64,000 nucleotides of DNA. It comes from Methylococcales bacterium. Its GTDB lineage: Bacteria > Pseudomonadota > Gammaproteobacteria > Methylococcales > Methylomonadaceae. Below, one piece after another: positions 20,479-28,448 of the stretch. Where the stretch lies: the NCBI GenBank assembly GCA_026399015.1, contig JAPLRS010000029.1:1-64000 (forward strand), in the 5' to 3' direction. Each line of letters starts with the position of its first letter. The first letter of the stretch is position 1. Both the position numbers and the translations under genes were made by a program. Under the pieces are notes generated by a model that saw only the letters and a list, made by a program, of their open reading frames with translations, made no database searches and had not been told where the DNA came from.

Positions 20479-21213
20479 TTGAATTTAAACTCAACCATTT
20501 CTCTTATCATGAAAGAAGATTACATTTATTTCTGCTCTCCCATTAACGCGTTAGTTGAAGGTATCTACGAAGAAAAAATCCCTTTTACTGACATCAAAAA
20601 ACACGGTGATTTTGGACTGGGTACTTTTGACCATTTAGATGGTGAAATGGTCATGATTGATGGCAACATCTATCAAATGACCGCGGATGGAAAAGTAACC
20701 CAAGTTGACGAAAACACCTTAACGCCCTTCTCCTGTGTCACCTTCTTTAAAGCCTTAACAGAAGATACTTTAGATGGCGTCGTAAACCATCAAGCTTTCT
20801 TAGCATGGTTGGAGAGCTTACTACCCTCTCGTAATATCTTTTACGCCATTCGTGTTGAAGGGCATTTTGAGCACGTTAAAGTTAGATCAGTACCCAAAAC
20901 AGAAAACTATAAACCCTTAGTGGAAGTGGCCGAGACTCAGCCAGAATTTGAATTTAGCAACATCAAAGGCACATTAGCGGGATTCTATACACCCTCCTAC
21001 CTTTCTTCAGTCAGCGTACCCGGCTTGCATTTACACTTTATCTCTGATGATTTTGAGCACGGTGGGCATTTGATATCTTGCCGACCCAACGGCATTAAAG
21101 TGGGTGTGCAATTTATTCATTCACTCAAAATGGATTTACCGATGAGTCTTGATTATTTAAATTGTGATTTTAAGAGGGATACCGCCAAGGATTTGGATAA
21201 AGCGGAGAAGTAG
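20479..21213 (+). CDS. budA: Alpha-acetolactate decarboxylase
   Basis: Decarboxylates 2-acetolactate to acetoin. The family signature HGDFGLGTFDHLDGE lies at about 42-56. The zinc ligands are visible as H184 and H186 in LHLHF and H197 in GGHLIS. R136 in KVRSVPK and E56 match the catalytic Arg and Glu of the family. Counted from the TTG at 20479 it has 244 residues; the ATG at 20509 gives 234 and is an equally likely start, since neither has a strong Shine-Dalgarno. It is the first gene inside the tRNA-Phe element; no acetolactate synthase lies nearby. Confidence 0.9.
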   Translation: MNLNSTISLIMKEDYIYFCSPINALVEGIYEEKIPFTDIKKHGDFGLGTFDHLDGEMVMIDGNIYQMTADGKVTQVDENTLTPFSCVTFFKALTEDTLDGVVNHQAFLAWLESLLPSRNIFYAIRVEGHFEHVKVRSVPKTENYKPLVEVAETQPEFEFSNIKGTLAGFYTPSYLSSVSVPGLHLHFISDDFEHGGHLISCRPNGIKVGVQFIHSLKMDLPMSLDYLNCDFKRDTAKDLDKAEK

Positions 21214-21350
21214 GATTTGCTCTTAAATAAAAAAACATATAATACAGTTAAAAATATTTCACATAAACTTAAAGAGTAAGGACAATTCGACTTTAAAAAA
21301 ATCCTTACTCAATCCAAATTTAAATTTATGGTCGATATTTTTTTAGAACG

Positions 21351-21608
21351 CTATTTATAACTATCACATTTACTATCACATTTAGTAGTACACTCAAAAC
21401 TAGATTTAAACCCCGCTGAAAACCGGTCACTCAAATCTCCACCACGCTCACCAACCTTTTCCATTTCTTCTTTACTTTCTTTCTCACATTTATCTTTACA
21501 CTGATGCAAACACTCATAATATTCTTTTGATTCAGCAGCGTATGTTGGCGAAAAATAAGTCATTGAGACAAATATAAAGAACAATAAGACTGGAAATTTA
21601 TTAATCAT
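21351..21608 (-). CDS. Small secreted protein with twin CX3CX3C motifs
   Basis: Not recognised. The 85 residues start with a clear signal peptide (about 1-25, ending near TYAAES). The mature part carries C33-C37-C41 and C73-C77-C81, two identical CX3CX3C motifs 40 residues apart within charged, helix-prone sequence. The spacing suggests a helical hairpin held by disulfides in the periplasm. The gene is strongly AT-rich and lies with two other small minus-strand genes in the left part of the element. Confidence 0.65.
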   Translation of the reverse strand: MINKFPVLLFFIFVSMTYFSPTYAAESKEYYECLHQCKDKCEKESKEEMEKVGERGGDLSDRFSAGFKSSFECTTKCDSKCDSYK

Positions 21609-21650
21609 AAAACACCCTAAAAAATATTAAAAAATTATCAAATATAGATC

Positions 21651-21797
21651 CTATGCAAAAGGACCAAGCAACCCTAAAATAAGAGCTAAAATAATAACTC
21701 GAAGTAAATGTACATCCTTGCTAAACAAGTTAGATCTACTAAATACAATAAGCATTCCTACAACATACCAAATCAAAACTAACACTAAAATAATCAT
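21651..21797 (-). CDS. Small hydrophobic protein with two predicted membrane helices
   Basis: An open frame of 48 codons plus stop, from the ATG at 21795-21797. It starts MIILVLVLIWYVVGMLIVF, has a short polar loop (SRSNLFSKDVH), and a second hydrophobic stretch (LRVIILALILGLLGPF). The two-helix hairpin layout looks deliberate, but no strong Shine-Dalgarno is visible and no homolog is recognised. It lies between two small minus-strand genes of the element. Confidence 0.4.
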   Translation of the reverse strand: MIILVLVLIWYVVGMLIVFSRSNLFSKDVHLLRVIILALILGLLGPFA

Positions 21798-21868
21798 ATT
21801 CACAAAATACTATAAACAAAAAAAACAATCCCCAAACTTGATGTTTTTATCTTAATTAGAATAATTGT

Positions 21869-22267
21869 TTATATATCAAAATCGAAATCACTTATGTCAG
21901 GTGTTGAACTACTATCTAAACTACTTTGCATCTCAGATAAACTATTATTAATTGCGTTTGCTGTAACTGCACTAGCGACTAAATTCCCAACGGCAACTCC
22001 TGTCATCACTCCGAGAGCTGTTTTGAGAGTGTCATTACCTTTGTTCATCCCCCCAGATAGCACTTGATTATAATTAGCAGGGTTTGCCCGAGCCAACATC
22101 AGCATTTTGATGGCTTCGGGATCCCCACTACTCAAAATATAATCTTCTGCTTCTTTTCTACGTTTTAAAATTTCTTTTTCTGCATCTTCTTTTTTCTTTC
22201 TTTCTTCACTATTACCAATAGCACCTAGAATAAACAAAATTAAGATCACCCACATCCACCAAGTCAT
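21869..22267 (-). CDS. Hypothetical membrane-anchored protein
   Basis: Not recognised. The 132 residues have one N-terminal membrane helix (MTWWMWVILILFILGAIG), a Lys/Glu-rich likely coiled-coil stretch (about 20-45), and then a Gly/Ala-rich segment (LGVMTGVAVGNLVASAVTANAI, about 84-105). The acidic tail ends SDFDFDI. The N-in/C-out anchor with a second possible helix suggests inner-membrane location. It is the promoter-proximal gene of the AT-rich minus-strand trio. Confidence 0.6.
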   Translation of the reverse strand: MTWWMWVILILFILGAIGNSEERKKKEDAEKEILKRRKEAEDYILSSGDPEAIKMLMLARANPANYNQVLSGGMNKGNDTLKTALGVMTGVAVGNLVASAVTANAINNSLSEMQSSLDSSSTPDISDFDFDI

Positions 22268-22411
22268 TATTACCTCACTATTTTTTGAAATATACGTCTA
22301 TTAATTATGCATGAAAACTATTGAAATCTAGTAGAATTAAATAGTTAATTCAAAACATATTCTATATTCTTTCTACATAATTACAAATACTTTTAATTAA
22401 TAACCGCACGG

Positions 22412-22440
22412 GCCTCACATGAAATGTGGGGCTTTTTTTT
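22412..22440 (+). terminator. Terminator-like hairpin upstream of a plus-strand gene
   Basis: A 9-bp stem (GCCTCACAT / ATGTGGGGC, one G-U pair, GAA loop) is followed by eight T residues. It sits between divergent genes, only 22 bp before the ATG at 22463. It may end a short leader RNA or act as an attenuator for the downstream ORFs. Confidence 0.6.
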
Positions 22441-22462
22441 GCCTTAAATTTAGGAGAATCCT

Positions 22463-22837
22463 ATGCTGAAAATAACCCACCCCGAGCAACTCAAAAACGG
22501 TTCGAGTCCCACCCTTACCCAAATTGTCAATCAACGCATTTTTGAATTGGGTGATATCACCATCCACATCATCGAACCCGATGACATCATTTCCGACATC
22601 GAATCCAAACTCGAACTTCCCATCATGACCAATCTGTTTGACTCACTGACCTACCCCGACCCAGACTTTGTGCCCAGTTTTGAAGTATTGGAAGATCACG
22701 GTGATTTTTACGAAATGATGTTCATACTTTCTGACGGTGATGACGCCATTTTGATCTTCATTCCAAAGACGGCAGGTGTAGACCCTCAATTACTGTCGAT
22801 GTGTGCCGAATATTCAATTATAGGCGACTCAGTTTAG
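22463..22837 (+). CDS. Hypothetical acidic protein
   Basis: Not recognised. The 124-residue, soluble, strongly acidic protein has no signal or membrane segment. A central stretch LEDHGDFYEMMFILSDGDDAILIFIPK looks like a beta-rich core. It has a strong ribosome site (AGGAGAATCCTATG), a spacing and context shared by other plus-strand genes of this element. Acidic small proteins beside antirestriction genes are often DNA mimics or accessory factors, but nothing here demonstrates that. Confidence 0.6.
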   Translation: MLKITHPEQLKNGSSPTLTQIVNQRIFELGDITIHIIEPDDIISDIESKLELPIMTNLFDSLTYPDPDFVPSFEVLEDHGDFYEMMFILSDGDDAILIFIPKTAGVDPQLLSMCAEYSIIGDSV

Positions 22838-22907
22838 ACGCTTATTCAGAGAGCGATACGCTTTTTTGGGTATCTTATTTGAATATCCGCCAACCAAAGG
22901 AACCACC

Positions 22908-23078
22908 ATGTTCATCCTGACTTTACTCATCATTTCACTTATCTCTTTGCTGTTCAGCACCACCCGAGTATTTGGCTTCTTCAGTCTGGTACTCATTTCG
23001 TACATGTACCCATTGCTCATATTTTTACTTATTAGTCTTGCGGGCATTTACTTTTACTTCACCAATATTAGGACATAA
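22908..23078 (+). CDS. Small hydrophobic membrane protein
   Basis: A 56-residue ORF from ATG 22908, chosen because AAAGGA precedes it; a TTG at 22866 would add 14 residues. Two hydrophobic segments (MFILTLLIISLISLLF and YPLLIFLLISLAGIYFYF) predict a membrane hairpin. No homolog is recognised. The next small ORF starts 2 bp after its stop codon. Confidence 0.5.
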   Translation: MFILTLLIISLISLLFSTTRVFGFFSLVLISYMYPLLIFLLISLAGIYFYFTNIRT

Positions 23079-23080
23079 CC

Positions 23081-23191
23081 ATGAATATCATCAATCAACT
23101 CTTAGATTTAAACGAAGACTCAATAAGCATCGAAGCCTTATGGATTTTGGGCTTGGATCCTGACGATTTCGACTTTGAACCTGAGTCGTAA
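23081..23191 (+). CDS. Very small acidic ORF
   Basis: A 36-residue frame starting 2 bp after the preceding stop, with AGGA upstream. It has a strongly acidic C-terminus (DPDDFDFEPES). Its position in a tight run with the preceding gene and its Shine-Dalgarno support translation. Function is unknown. Confidence 0.4.
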   Translation: MNIINQLLDLNEDSISIEALWILGLDPDDFDFEPES

Positions 23192-23328
23192 AACCCTCGC
23201 AGTACCAGCAAGTCTTTTTTAACCAACCACCCCCCTCACCCTTTTCCCGATAACGCCAACATCAGTCACTTTAATGTGGAGAATTGCGTTCGCCTGAAAT
23301 TCGGTGTGGGGATCTTTGGAAATAACCC

Positions 23329-23733
23329 ATGATCACAAAAAAATTAGTACCCGTAAACCTAAGAACCACCATCACCGCCGATCTGTTCGGTGTTCATTAT
23401 CCCTTCAGACTGGAACCTGCGATATTTGGTTTGGCCGAAAATCTGTCCGAGGATTACACAGGTGCCTATTGGGATATGTGGACACTTTCAAATGGAGGAT
23501 TTTATATGTGTCCCAGCTGTGAGGATCTTTTCAGCGTCAGCAGTATGAATGGATTTGAAGATCAGATGTCCAATGATGCTTTTGGCATAACGGCCTGTCT
23601 GTATGCCTACAATCATTTGTCATTTTGCAGAATCGATGGCTTTGAGGAGGTCTGTGCCGAACACTATTATGATTTACGAGATTTCATGTTGGAGCACCCT
23701 GAGGCGGGGTTGATTCTGAGGGCCATCGACTAG
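23329..23733 (+). CDS. Antirestriction protein of the ArdB/KlcA family
   Basis: Small acidic protein that protects incoming DNA against type I restriction in vivo. The 134 residues carry the family signature YTGAYWDMWTLSNGGFYMCP (about 43-62), the DAFGITACLYAYNHLSF helix (about 84-100) and the C-terminal YYDLRDFMLEHPE. ArdB is typical of plasmids and genomic islands, so it supports horizontal transfer of this element. Its last codons are duplicated in non-coding DNA about 119 bp downstream. Confidence 0.9.
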   Translation: MITKKLVPVNLRTTITADLFGVHYPFRLEPAIFGLAENLSEDYTGAYWDMWTLSNGGFYMCPSCEDLFSVSSMNGFEDQMSNDAFGITACLYAYNHLSFCRIDGFEEVCAEHYYDLRDFMLEHPEAGLILRAID

Positions 23734-23905
23734 CCCAAAACGCTGTGGGGGACTGGAAAACTAGCAAACTGAAATTCTGGGAGGCCCCAAATCACGGGTG
23801 GCTCAGTTTGGGTCACGCTGAGTCGGGGTTGATCCTGAGGGCCATCGACAAGCCAAAAAAACTACGGAGCACCGAAAAACTGGAAAGCTGAAATCCTGAC
23901 GTGCG
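23692..23905 (+). repeat. Tandem duplication of the ardB 3' end and following spacer
   Basis: The stretch from about 23697 to 23790 (end of ardB, stop and spacer) is repeated with substitutions from about 23816 to 23905, a 119-bp period. The motif GGGTTGAT-CTGAGGGCCATCGAC is shared. In the second copy the stop TAG has become AAG. Confidence 0.75.
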
Positions 23906-24180
23906 TCCCTAGATCGCCAGCTTTTCAGAATTTCAGTTTTTTGTGTCTTCCCCCCCCTGTTTTACAAGATGAGTAAGTTCTTTGGTTCCAGATTGTGTAA
24001 AAACTAGAAACCTGAGATTCTCATCGTTCCAGATTTTCAGTTTCTCAGATCCTTTGGCGCTAAAGCTAAGGGCAAAAAAAAAGCCGGTCCTAATGTTCAC
24101 GTAAGAGCACTAAGACCGGCAATTTTAAGCTGAAGTCTTGACTAACATAAAACCAGTTACGTCAGGATTTCATTTTTTTA
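23734..24180. other. Gene-free spacer with hairpin-like repeats
   Basis: Between ardB and the replication gene lie the ardB-end duplicate and several near-copies, in both orientations, of a motif like AAAACTGAAA-CTGAAATCCTGA (about 23870-23940 and 23998-24050). A C-tract followed by CTGTTTTACA lies near 23950-23970, and the section ends with the replication-gene terminator. Similar motifs recur at 26505-26680. No coding sequence is evident. Confidence 0.6.
24074..24120 (-). terminator. Rho-independent terminator of the PrimPol-helicase gene
   Basis: The arms GCCGGTC and GACCGGC (24083-24120) flank a loop. On the minus strand they are followed by a run of T residues (A tract at 24074-24082). 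The site lies 60 bp beyond the stop codon of the minus-strand gene. Confidence 0.8.
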
Positions 24181-26169
24181 CTAGCTTTGCGGTTCCAACA
24201 AGGAAAAAAGTTTAGCACCATGAGCACCTACGGTCACCATCCATCGATGTAAAACAGGGTCTTCCCCTGTATATTTATCAATAAGTATGTTCATTTTACC
24301 CTTGCCAGTATTGACTTTCTTTCCGGCAACTTCAGCAAGCTTCATTTTGGTATTAATACCCTCATTGATAGTTGCCTTAACTGCGTCAATAAGTTCTGCA
24401 TCTGCTTTTATCGCTTCAGCATGTTTTATAGTATTGATTTCATCGTCACCAACTTTCTCAACACTTAACAAAATATCTTCATAAGAACTTCCATCTTCAA
24501 TAGTGTACCCATAAGACACATTATTTACGACATTACCTCTTCGTTTGATATTTTCAAACTCAACCACTTTCACATTATTTTCTTTTGATACTGTAACCAA
24601 AGTGTATGCACAATCACAATCATCAAGTGTGTCACTAGTGCCAGCATGCACAGGCTTACCATTTTGATCTAAGTTTTTGTTTACATGAGCCAACGCAATG
24701 ACAGTACCTCCCTTAGCAACGAAAGTCCTTATAATCTCATTGACTTGGCTAGCCTCATCTTTTTTCATTAAACTAAAAAACTTCTTAGCGGTATCAATGA
24801 ATACAATGACATCTTTAGCGAAATCATTAGCAGTCAACTCTTTTAAGTTTATTAAAAAATCACTCGCTTTGAAGTTTTTATATCCCGTTGATAGCATGTT
24901 AAAACCATATTCATCAGCTATTCGATTCTTTTCTAACAACCCTTTAGCTGTATCATCCATATTCAGATAATAAAGCTTATTTGGATTAATGCATTCTTCC
25001 CTAATTGCATTCATTATCAAACTAAAACTCAACAAAGTTTTTCCTGTATTAGGTGCGGCATAAAGAAAGGTATATTGACCTTTAACTGCAATGCCTTCCA
25101 TAACATAATCAGGTTCGACGGCATTTTTCTCTATTTCAGCAGAATGGCCTCTCAATGAAAATTTATCAAATGGATTAACATAATTCACTATTTCACTGAC
25201 TGGATTGGAATCATTCGCCGCTTCTGAAGATACAAAATCTTCACAAACTTCAAAGGCGTCTAAACTCTCAGAACATATACCCATCCAATCAATACCTTGA
25301 GCATCCAACTTCTTGGTCAGGGTTTTGATAGTGACTGGGTTTTCAACATCTGTTTTGAAAGACCGCCACTTTGACTCCACTTCTGATCTCCCCTTGTAAG
25401 ACTGACCATTGCTGGACCAGTTATCTGCAAGAGTCAAACCTTCTTCACTACCACCCGTTTCATGAAAAATAGCCATAAGTGTTTGCAACCAATCCTCATA
25501 TCCACAATCTGGTGACGTGAGACATAAAATTGATGCAAGCAGCTCATGTGGAGTGGAAAGCACAACAGATTCAGTTTTTTGTTCTCTGGGTTGTAAAGGT
25601 CTTGGTGCTGGGCGACCGTTATGTCTGTCAATCGCATCCACAAAATCTTGATTAACTTCAGATAACTCACTCGATGAATCTACTTCACAAATATCAACTT
25701 CTTTATCTTTGCTCGGTGGCAAAACAACCATCGTTCGCCCAGTTTTTACATCCAAACGATCAGGATGCACAGTGGTAGAATGAGTATTAGTTTTGGCATA
25801 TACATCTTTTGGCCTTTTGAAAAAATGATGCTCACCTTTCTTGGTCTTAGTGATCAATAAAGGACTGATATCGAATGCTTTTTCAATTTCATATAGTTTA
25901 GCTTTAGATTCAGGTGTATCAGCATCGAAAACAATATAACCGTCACCGACTATAAATCCCACCTCATGATCAGGATGTTGAGTCCAATAACCACGAATTT
26001 TCTCTTCAGATAAACCGTCAAGCCAACCATCCCACTTTTCTGCTGTAACCTTACCCTTCGGCTGTAAGGGAATAACCTTAAATCCGAAGTGAAACCAATA
26101 CACTGCGCTGTCTAAAAAACTCTTGAACTCATAAGGGGGGGTAATTTTTGTATCAGGAATCGCGTTCAC
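24181..26169 (-). CDS. PrimPol-helicase replication protein
   Basis: A 662-residue replication protein of a type found on plasmids, phages and integrative elements. The N-terminal bifunctional primase-polymerase domain (about 17-185) has the catalytic D82-x-D84 (VFDADT), a GEHHFF motif near 112-117 and a downstream LDVKTG Asp. A PriCT-2-like segment (about 208-285) contains SPDCGYEDWLQTLMA and KWRSF. A RecA/RepA-type ATPase domain (about 335-600) carries Walker A APNTGKT near 369-375 and a Walker B-like VIVFIDTA. It probably primes and unwinds the element's own replication. It is the only large minus-strand gene of the element. Confidence 0.88.
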   Translation of the reverse strand: MNAIPDTKITPPYEFKSFLDSAVYWFHFGFKVIPLQPKGKVTAEKWDGWLDGLSEEKIRGYWTQHPDHEVGFIVGDGYIVFDADTPESKAKLYEIEKAFDISPLLITKTKKGEHHFFKRPKDVYAKTNTHSTTVHPDRLDVKTGRTMVVLPPSKDKEVDICEVDSSSELSEVNQDFVDAIDRHNGRPAPRPLQPREQKTESVVLSTPHELLASILCLTSPDCGYEDWLQTLMAIFHETGGSEEGLTLADNWSSNGQSYKGRSEVESKWRSFKTDVENPVTIKTLTKKLDAQGIDWMGICSESLDAFEVCEDFVSSEAANDSNPVSEIVNYVNPFDKFSLRGHSAEIEKNAVEPDYVMEGIAVKGQYTFLYAAPNTGKTLLSFSLIMNAIREECINPNKLYYLNMDDTAKGLLEKNRIADEYGFNMLSTGYKNFKASDFLINLKELTANDFAKDVIVFIDTAKKFFSLMKKDEASQVNEIIRTFVAKGGTVIALAHVNKNLDQNGKPVHAGTSDTLDDCDCAYTLVTVSKENNVKVVEFENIKRRGNVVNNVSYGYTIEDGSSYEDILLSVEKVGDDEINTIKHAEAIKADAELIDAVKATINEGINTKMKLAEVAGKKVNTGKGKMNILIDKYTGEDPVLHRWMVTVGAHGAKLFSLLEPQS

Positions 26170-26938
26170 GATATCTTCTCCTTAAAAAAATAATTTAATG
26201 GAGAAATTATAAGGCCCGCTCTTTGCGGAAGGAACATTCAGCTTGCTCAAGGCTTAGTAGAAATGCTGGGTATATTATCTATATTATCATCTGTTATCTT
26301 TGTGAGCATTCAAAGATCTTCTTACAATTTCAAATTAAGCTGATCTTCATCGATCAACTCGTTAAAATTTTACTACTCAATATATGAATGTCAACAGGGG
26401 CAGATAAAAATAAAATAATCACAGTTCATGACTTATTATTTTTTAACTCGACCCCCCAATCCTTTTGAGAATTTAGATTCCCACACACAGTGACATTTTG
26501 TCGAAAAACTGCCCCCTTGAAAAACTGAAATCCTGAAAAACTGACCTTGCCGCCCCCCCTGTATTACATGGGTCCAAATCGATAGGTCACTGCGGGAGTT
26601 TTGGACACCATTCTGAACTCCAGTTTTCCAGTTTTACAAAAAATCACCGGCCTCTTAGATTTTCAGTTTTCACCAACCTCCTCAGTTTTCCAAACACCCA
26701 TTCCGCCCAACTCTGCCCAGTTTGCCCAACTACCCACACCTCCAAAATGGGTGTCTGGACGCTGAAAATCGGTCGTACCTCACACCCAAACCCTGACACC
26801 ACGGCATTTTTGGTGTCCCGCCCTGACGGTGGCCCTAACGCACACCGCCGCTGCACCTGAGACGCCCGGCGTTTGACTTCGCCGTAATCCAGTTAACACC
26901 CATCGTTTTACCCATCAACCTTAACCCTTAGGAGACCT
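26170..26938. other. Long spacer with direct and inverted repeats (possible origin region)
   Basis: No credible gene is seen in about 770 bp; a short open frame on the minus strand lacks a ribosome site and has biased, repeat-derived composition. The stretch 26505-26545 holds GAAAAACTG repeated three times, followed by C7-TGTATTACA. About 100 bp later inverted versions occur (CCAGTTTTCCAGTTTT, AGATTTTCAGTTTTC). The half before 26460 is AT-rich. Position next to the replication gene makes it a candidate replication origin, by inference only. Confidence 0.5.
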
Positions 26939-27550
26939 ATGCGTACCATCCTCAAAATTGCCTTTATCGTTATAGCTGTTTATTGGCTAAATCCCATGAA
27001 CACCGACTCTAACCCCCACCAACAAACCCTGTCCCAATTTGTGTCACTCAATAGCACCGATGAATATGTCTTGGCCAAATTTCAAACCTTGGAAAATATC
27101 CATCACCTGTTCGTAAAACACATCCCCTACACCGATATTCCCTACGGCAAAATCGACGCCAATCTATCTGTCATGGTGCATTACCGGTATCACATCAAGC
27201 TCAGTGAATTGAGTTACAGCCTGAATGATGACACCCTTGTGTTCACCTTGCCCCGATTGTACTTGATGACACCGGTGGCCCATGACACATCGACACTGAG
27301 CAGAAAATGTCATTCGGTGTTATTGGCTTCCTGCAAAAACACACTGAACACCTTGATGACGGAGGTGTCGTCAGTGTTGGCCGATAGAGGTAAAGACCAT
27401 AAACACAATGTATATGACGTCGCGGCCAAAGCATTGGCCGATCGCTTCGATGCCTTCATGAAACTCAATGAAAAGCCTGTTTTTTATCGAGCCATCGTGG
27501 TGGTTTTTGAAGATGAAAACACGCCATCTCAACGTGTATTTCGATACTGA
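26939..27550 (+). CDS. Hypothetical membrane-anchored protein, DUF4230-like
   Basis: A 203-residue protein with an N-terminal signal-anchor (ILKIAFIVIAVYWL). The following domain has GKIDANLSVMVHYRYHIKLSELSY and DTLVFTLPRLYLMTPVA, resembling the beta-rich DUF4230 family (a G-x-V-x-A-G-h-D-L-S-like strand followed by TLP). That assignment is tentative. The start has a strong AGGAG. Composition is visibly richer in G+C than the chromosome around the element. Confidence 0.55.
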   Translation: MRTILKIAFIVIAVYWLNPMNTDSNPHQQTLSQFVSLNSTDEYVLAKFQTLENIHHLFVKHIPYTDIPYGKIDANLSVMVHYRYHIKLSELSYSLNDDTLVFTLPRLYLMTPVAHDTSTLSRKCHSVLLASCKNTLNTLMTEVSSVLADRGKDHKHNVYDVAAKALADRFDAFMKLNEKPVFYRAIVVVFEDENTPSQRVFRY

Positions 27551-27798
27551 ATTCTCATCAACACCGCTCCGTCACTCCCCCCTAAAACCTAAGATTTCTA
27601 TGCATTTTTGTAATTATTTCATGCATTTTGAAGCCAAAAGCTATCGATTTCCACGTTCTTTTTAGTCCTGTTTCACCCTAAAAGTACTACCCGAAATCCA
27701 TATTTTTAACCACTAAATCCGGAGATTTAACGATCACTCCAACCCTAAAAACCATCCATTTTTATCTAACTTTTTCAATCAAACCCTGAGGTATTCTT

Positions 27799-28314
27799 AT
27801 GAAAACAGCAACACATACAACCACCCCATTTGTATCCTTAAAATCTGCTAAAACATCAAAGATTGGCCTGCGCTCTGAAGGCTCTATTCATTACCATGTT
27901 CTGGCCGATCAAGCGTCAAACCTGTACTTCAACATCACCGGTAATGACGATGACGGTTATTATTCCAAAGAACTCATTTCGGTGGATTCTATCGAGAAGT
28001 TACTCAAAGACATCAAACCCAACGTCGGTATTTCTTCATCTGTGTTTAGGAAAGCCTTTATTGGTCAATCCAACAATAATCCGGCCTTTCTTGCCGCCAT
28101 TTTGAGATCGGAGAAACTACTCAAACCCATGGAAGATGCCGTCAAGAAACACTGCATCGGTATCGACTTGGGGAAGTGGAAATCTGACATGCTAAAGCTG
28201 TCGGGTAAAGCCGAAAAGTTCTTGCAGGAAGTCCCCCAAAAATCATTACCTAAATCTGTAGATCCAAGCAACGATCTTGATGACACCGAGTTTGATTTGC
28301 TACAACCCAAGTGA
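27799..28314 (+). CDS. Hypothetical protein of the element
   Basis: Not recognised. The 171-residue soluble protein has a beta-like N-terminal half (SEGSIHYHVLADQASNLYFNITGNDDDGYY) and a helical, charged C-terminal half ending in an acidic tail (DLDDTEFDLL). It is preceded by TGAGGTATTCTTATG, similar to other element genes. It lies upstream of the integrase on the same strand. Confidence 0.55.
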   Translation: MKTATHTTTPFVSLKSAKTSKIGLRSEGSIHYHVLADQASNLYFNITGNDDDGYYSKELISVDSIEKLLKDIKPNVGISSSVFRKAFIGQSNNNPAFLAAILRSEKLLKPMEDAVKKHCIGIDLGKWKSDMLKLSGKAEKFLQEVPQKSLPKSVDPSNDLDDTEFDLLQPK

Positions 28315-28391
28315 TGGTGTTTTTCACCGACTCTGTGTTGGGATTTATGACTACCCAAACGACCGGAGACTGACAGTAACCCCCGCACCAC

Positions 28392-28448
28392 CCAAAAGGG
28401 CATTGACCTAAGCTACTGACTGTAAAGGCTTAATGACCGCCCTTTTGG
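28392..28448 (+). other. Nested inverted repeat upstream of the integrase gene
   Basis: An exact 10-bp outer stem (CCAAAAGGGC at 28392-28401 with GCCCTTTTGG at 28439-28448) encloses a 5-bp inner stem TAAGC/GCTTA (28409-28413 and 28428-28432). ATTGACC and ATGACC lie in the internal loop. It could be an RNA structure or a protein-binding site controlling the integrase; there is no T run. Confidence 0.5.

Noticed and set aside
22972-23163. A 63-codon Ser/His-rich open frame overlapping two small ORFs
   Set aside because: It is out of frame with two ORFs that have ribosome sites and tight spacing, and has none itself.
26505-26680. CRISPR array
   Set aside because: The repeated words are short, degenerate, in both orientations and irregularly spaced, and no cas gene is in the window.
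26644-26856. A 70-codon minus-strand open frame in the repeat spacer
   Set aside because: It has no Shine-Dalgarno, odd composition from C-rich repeats, and no recognisable domain.
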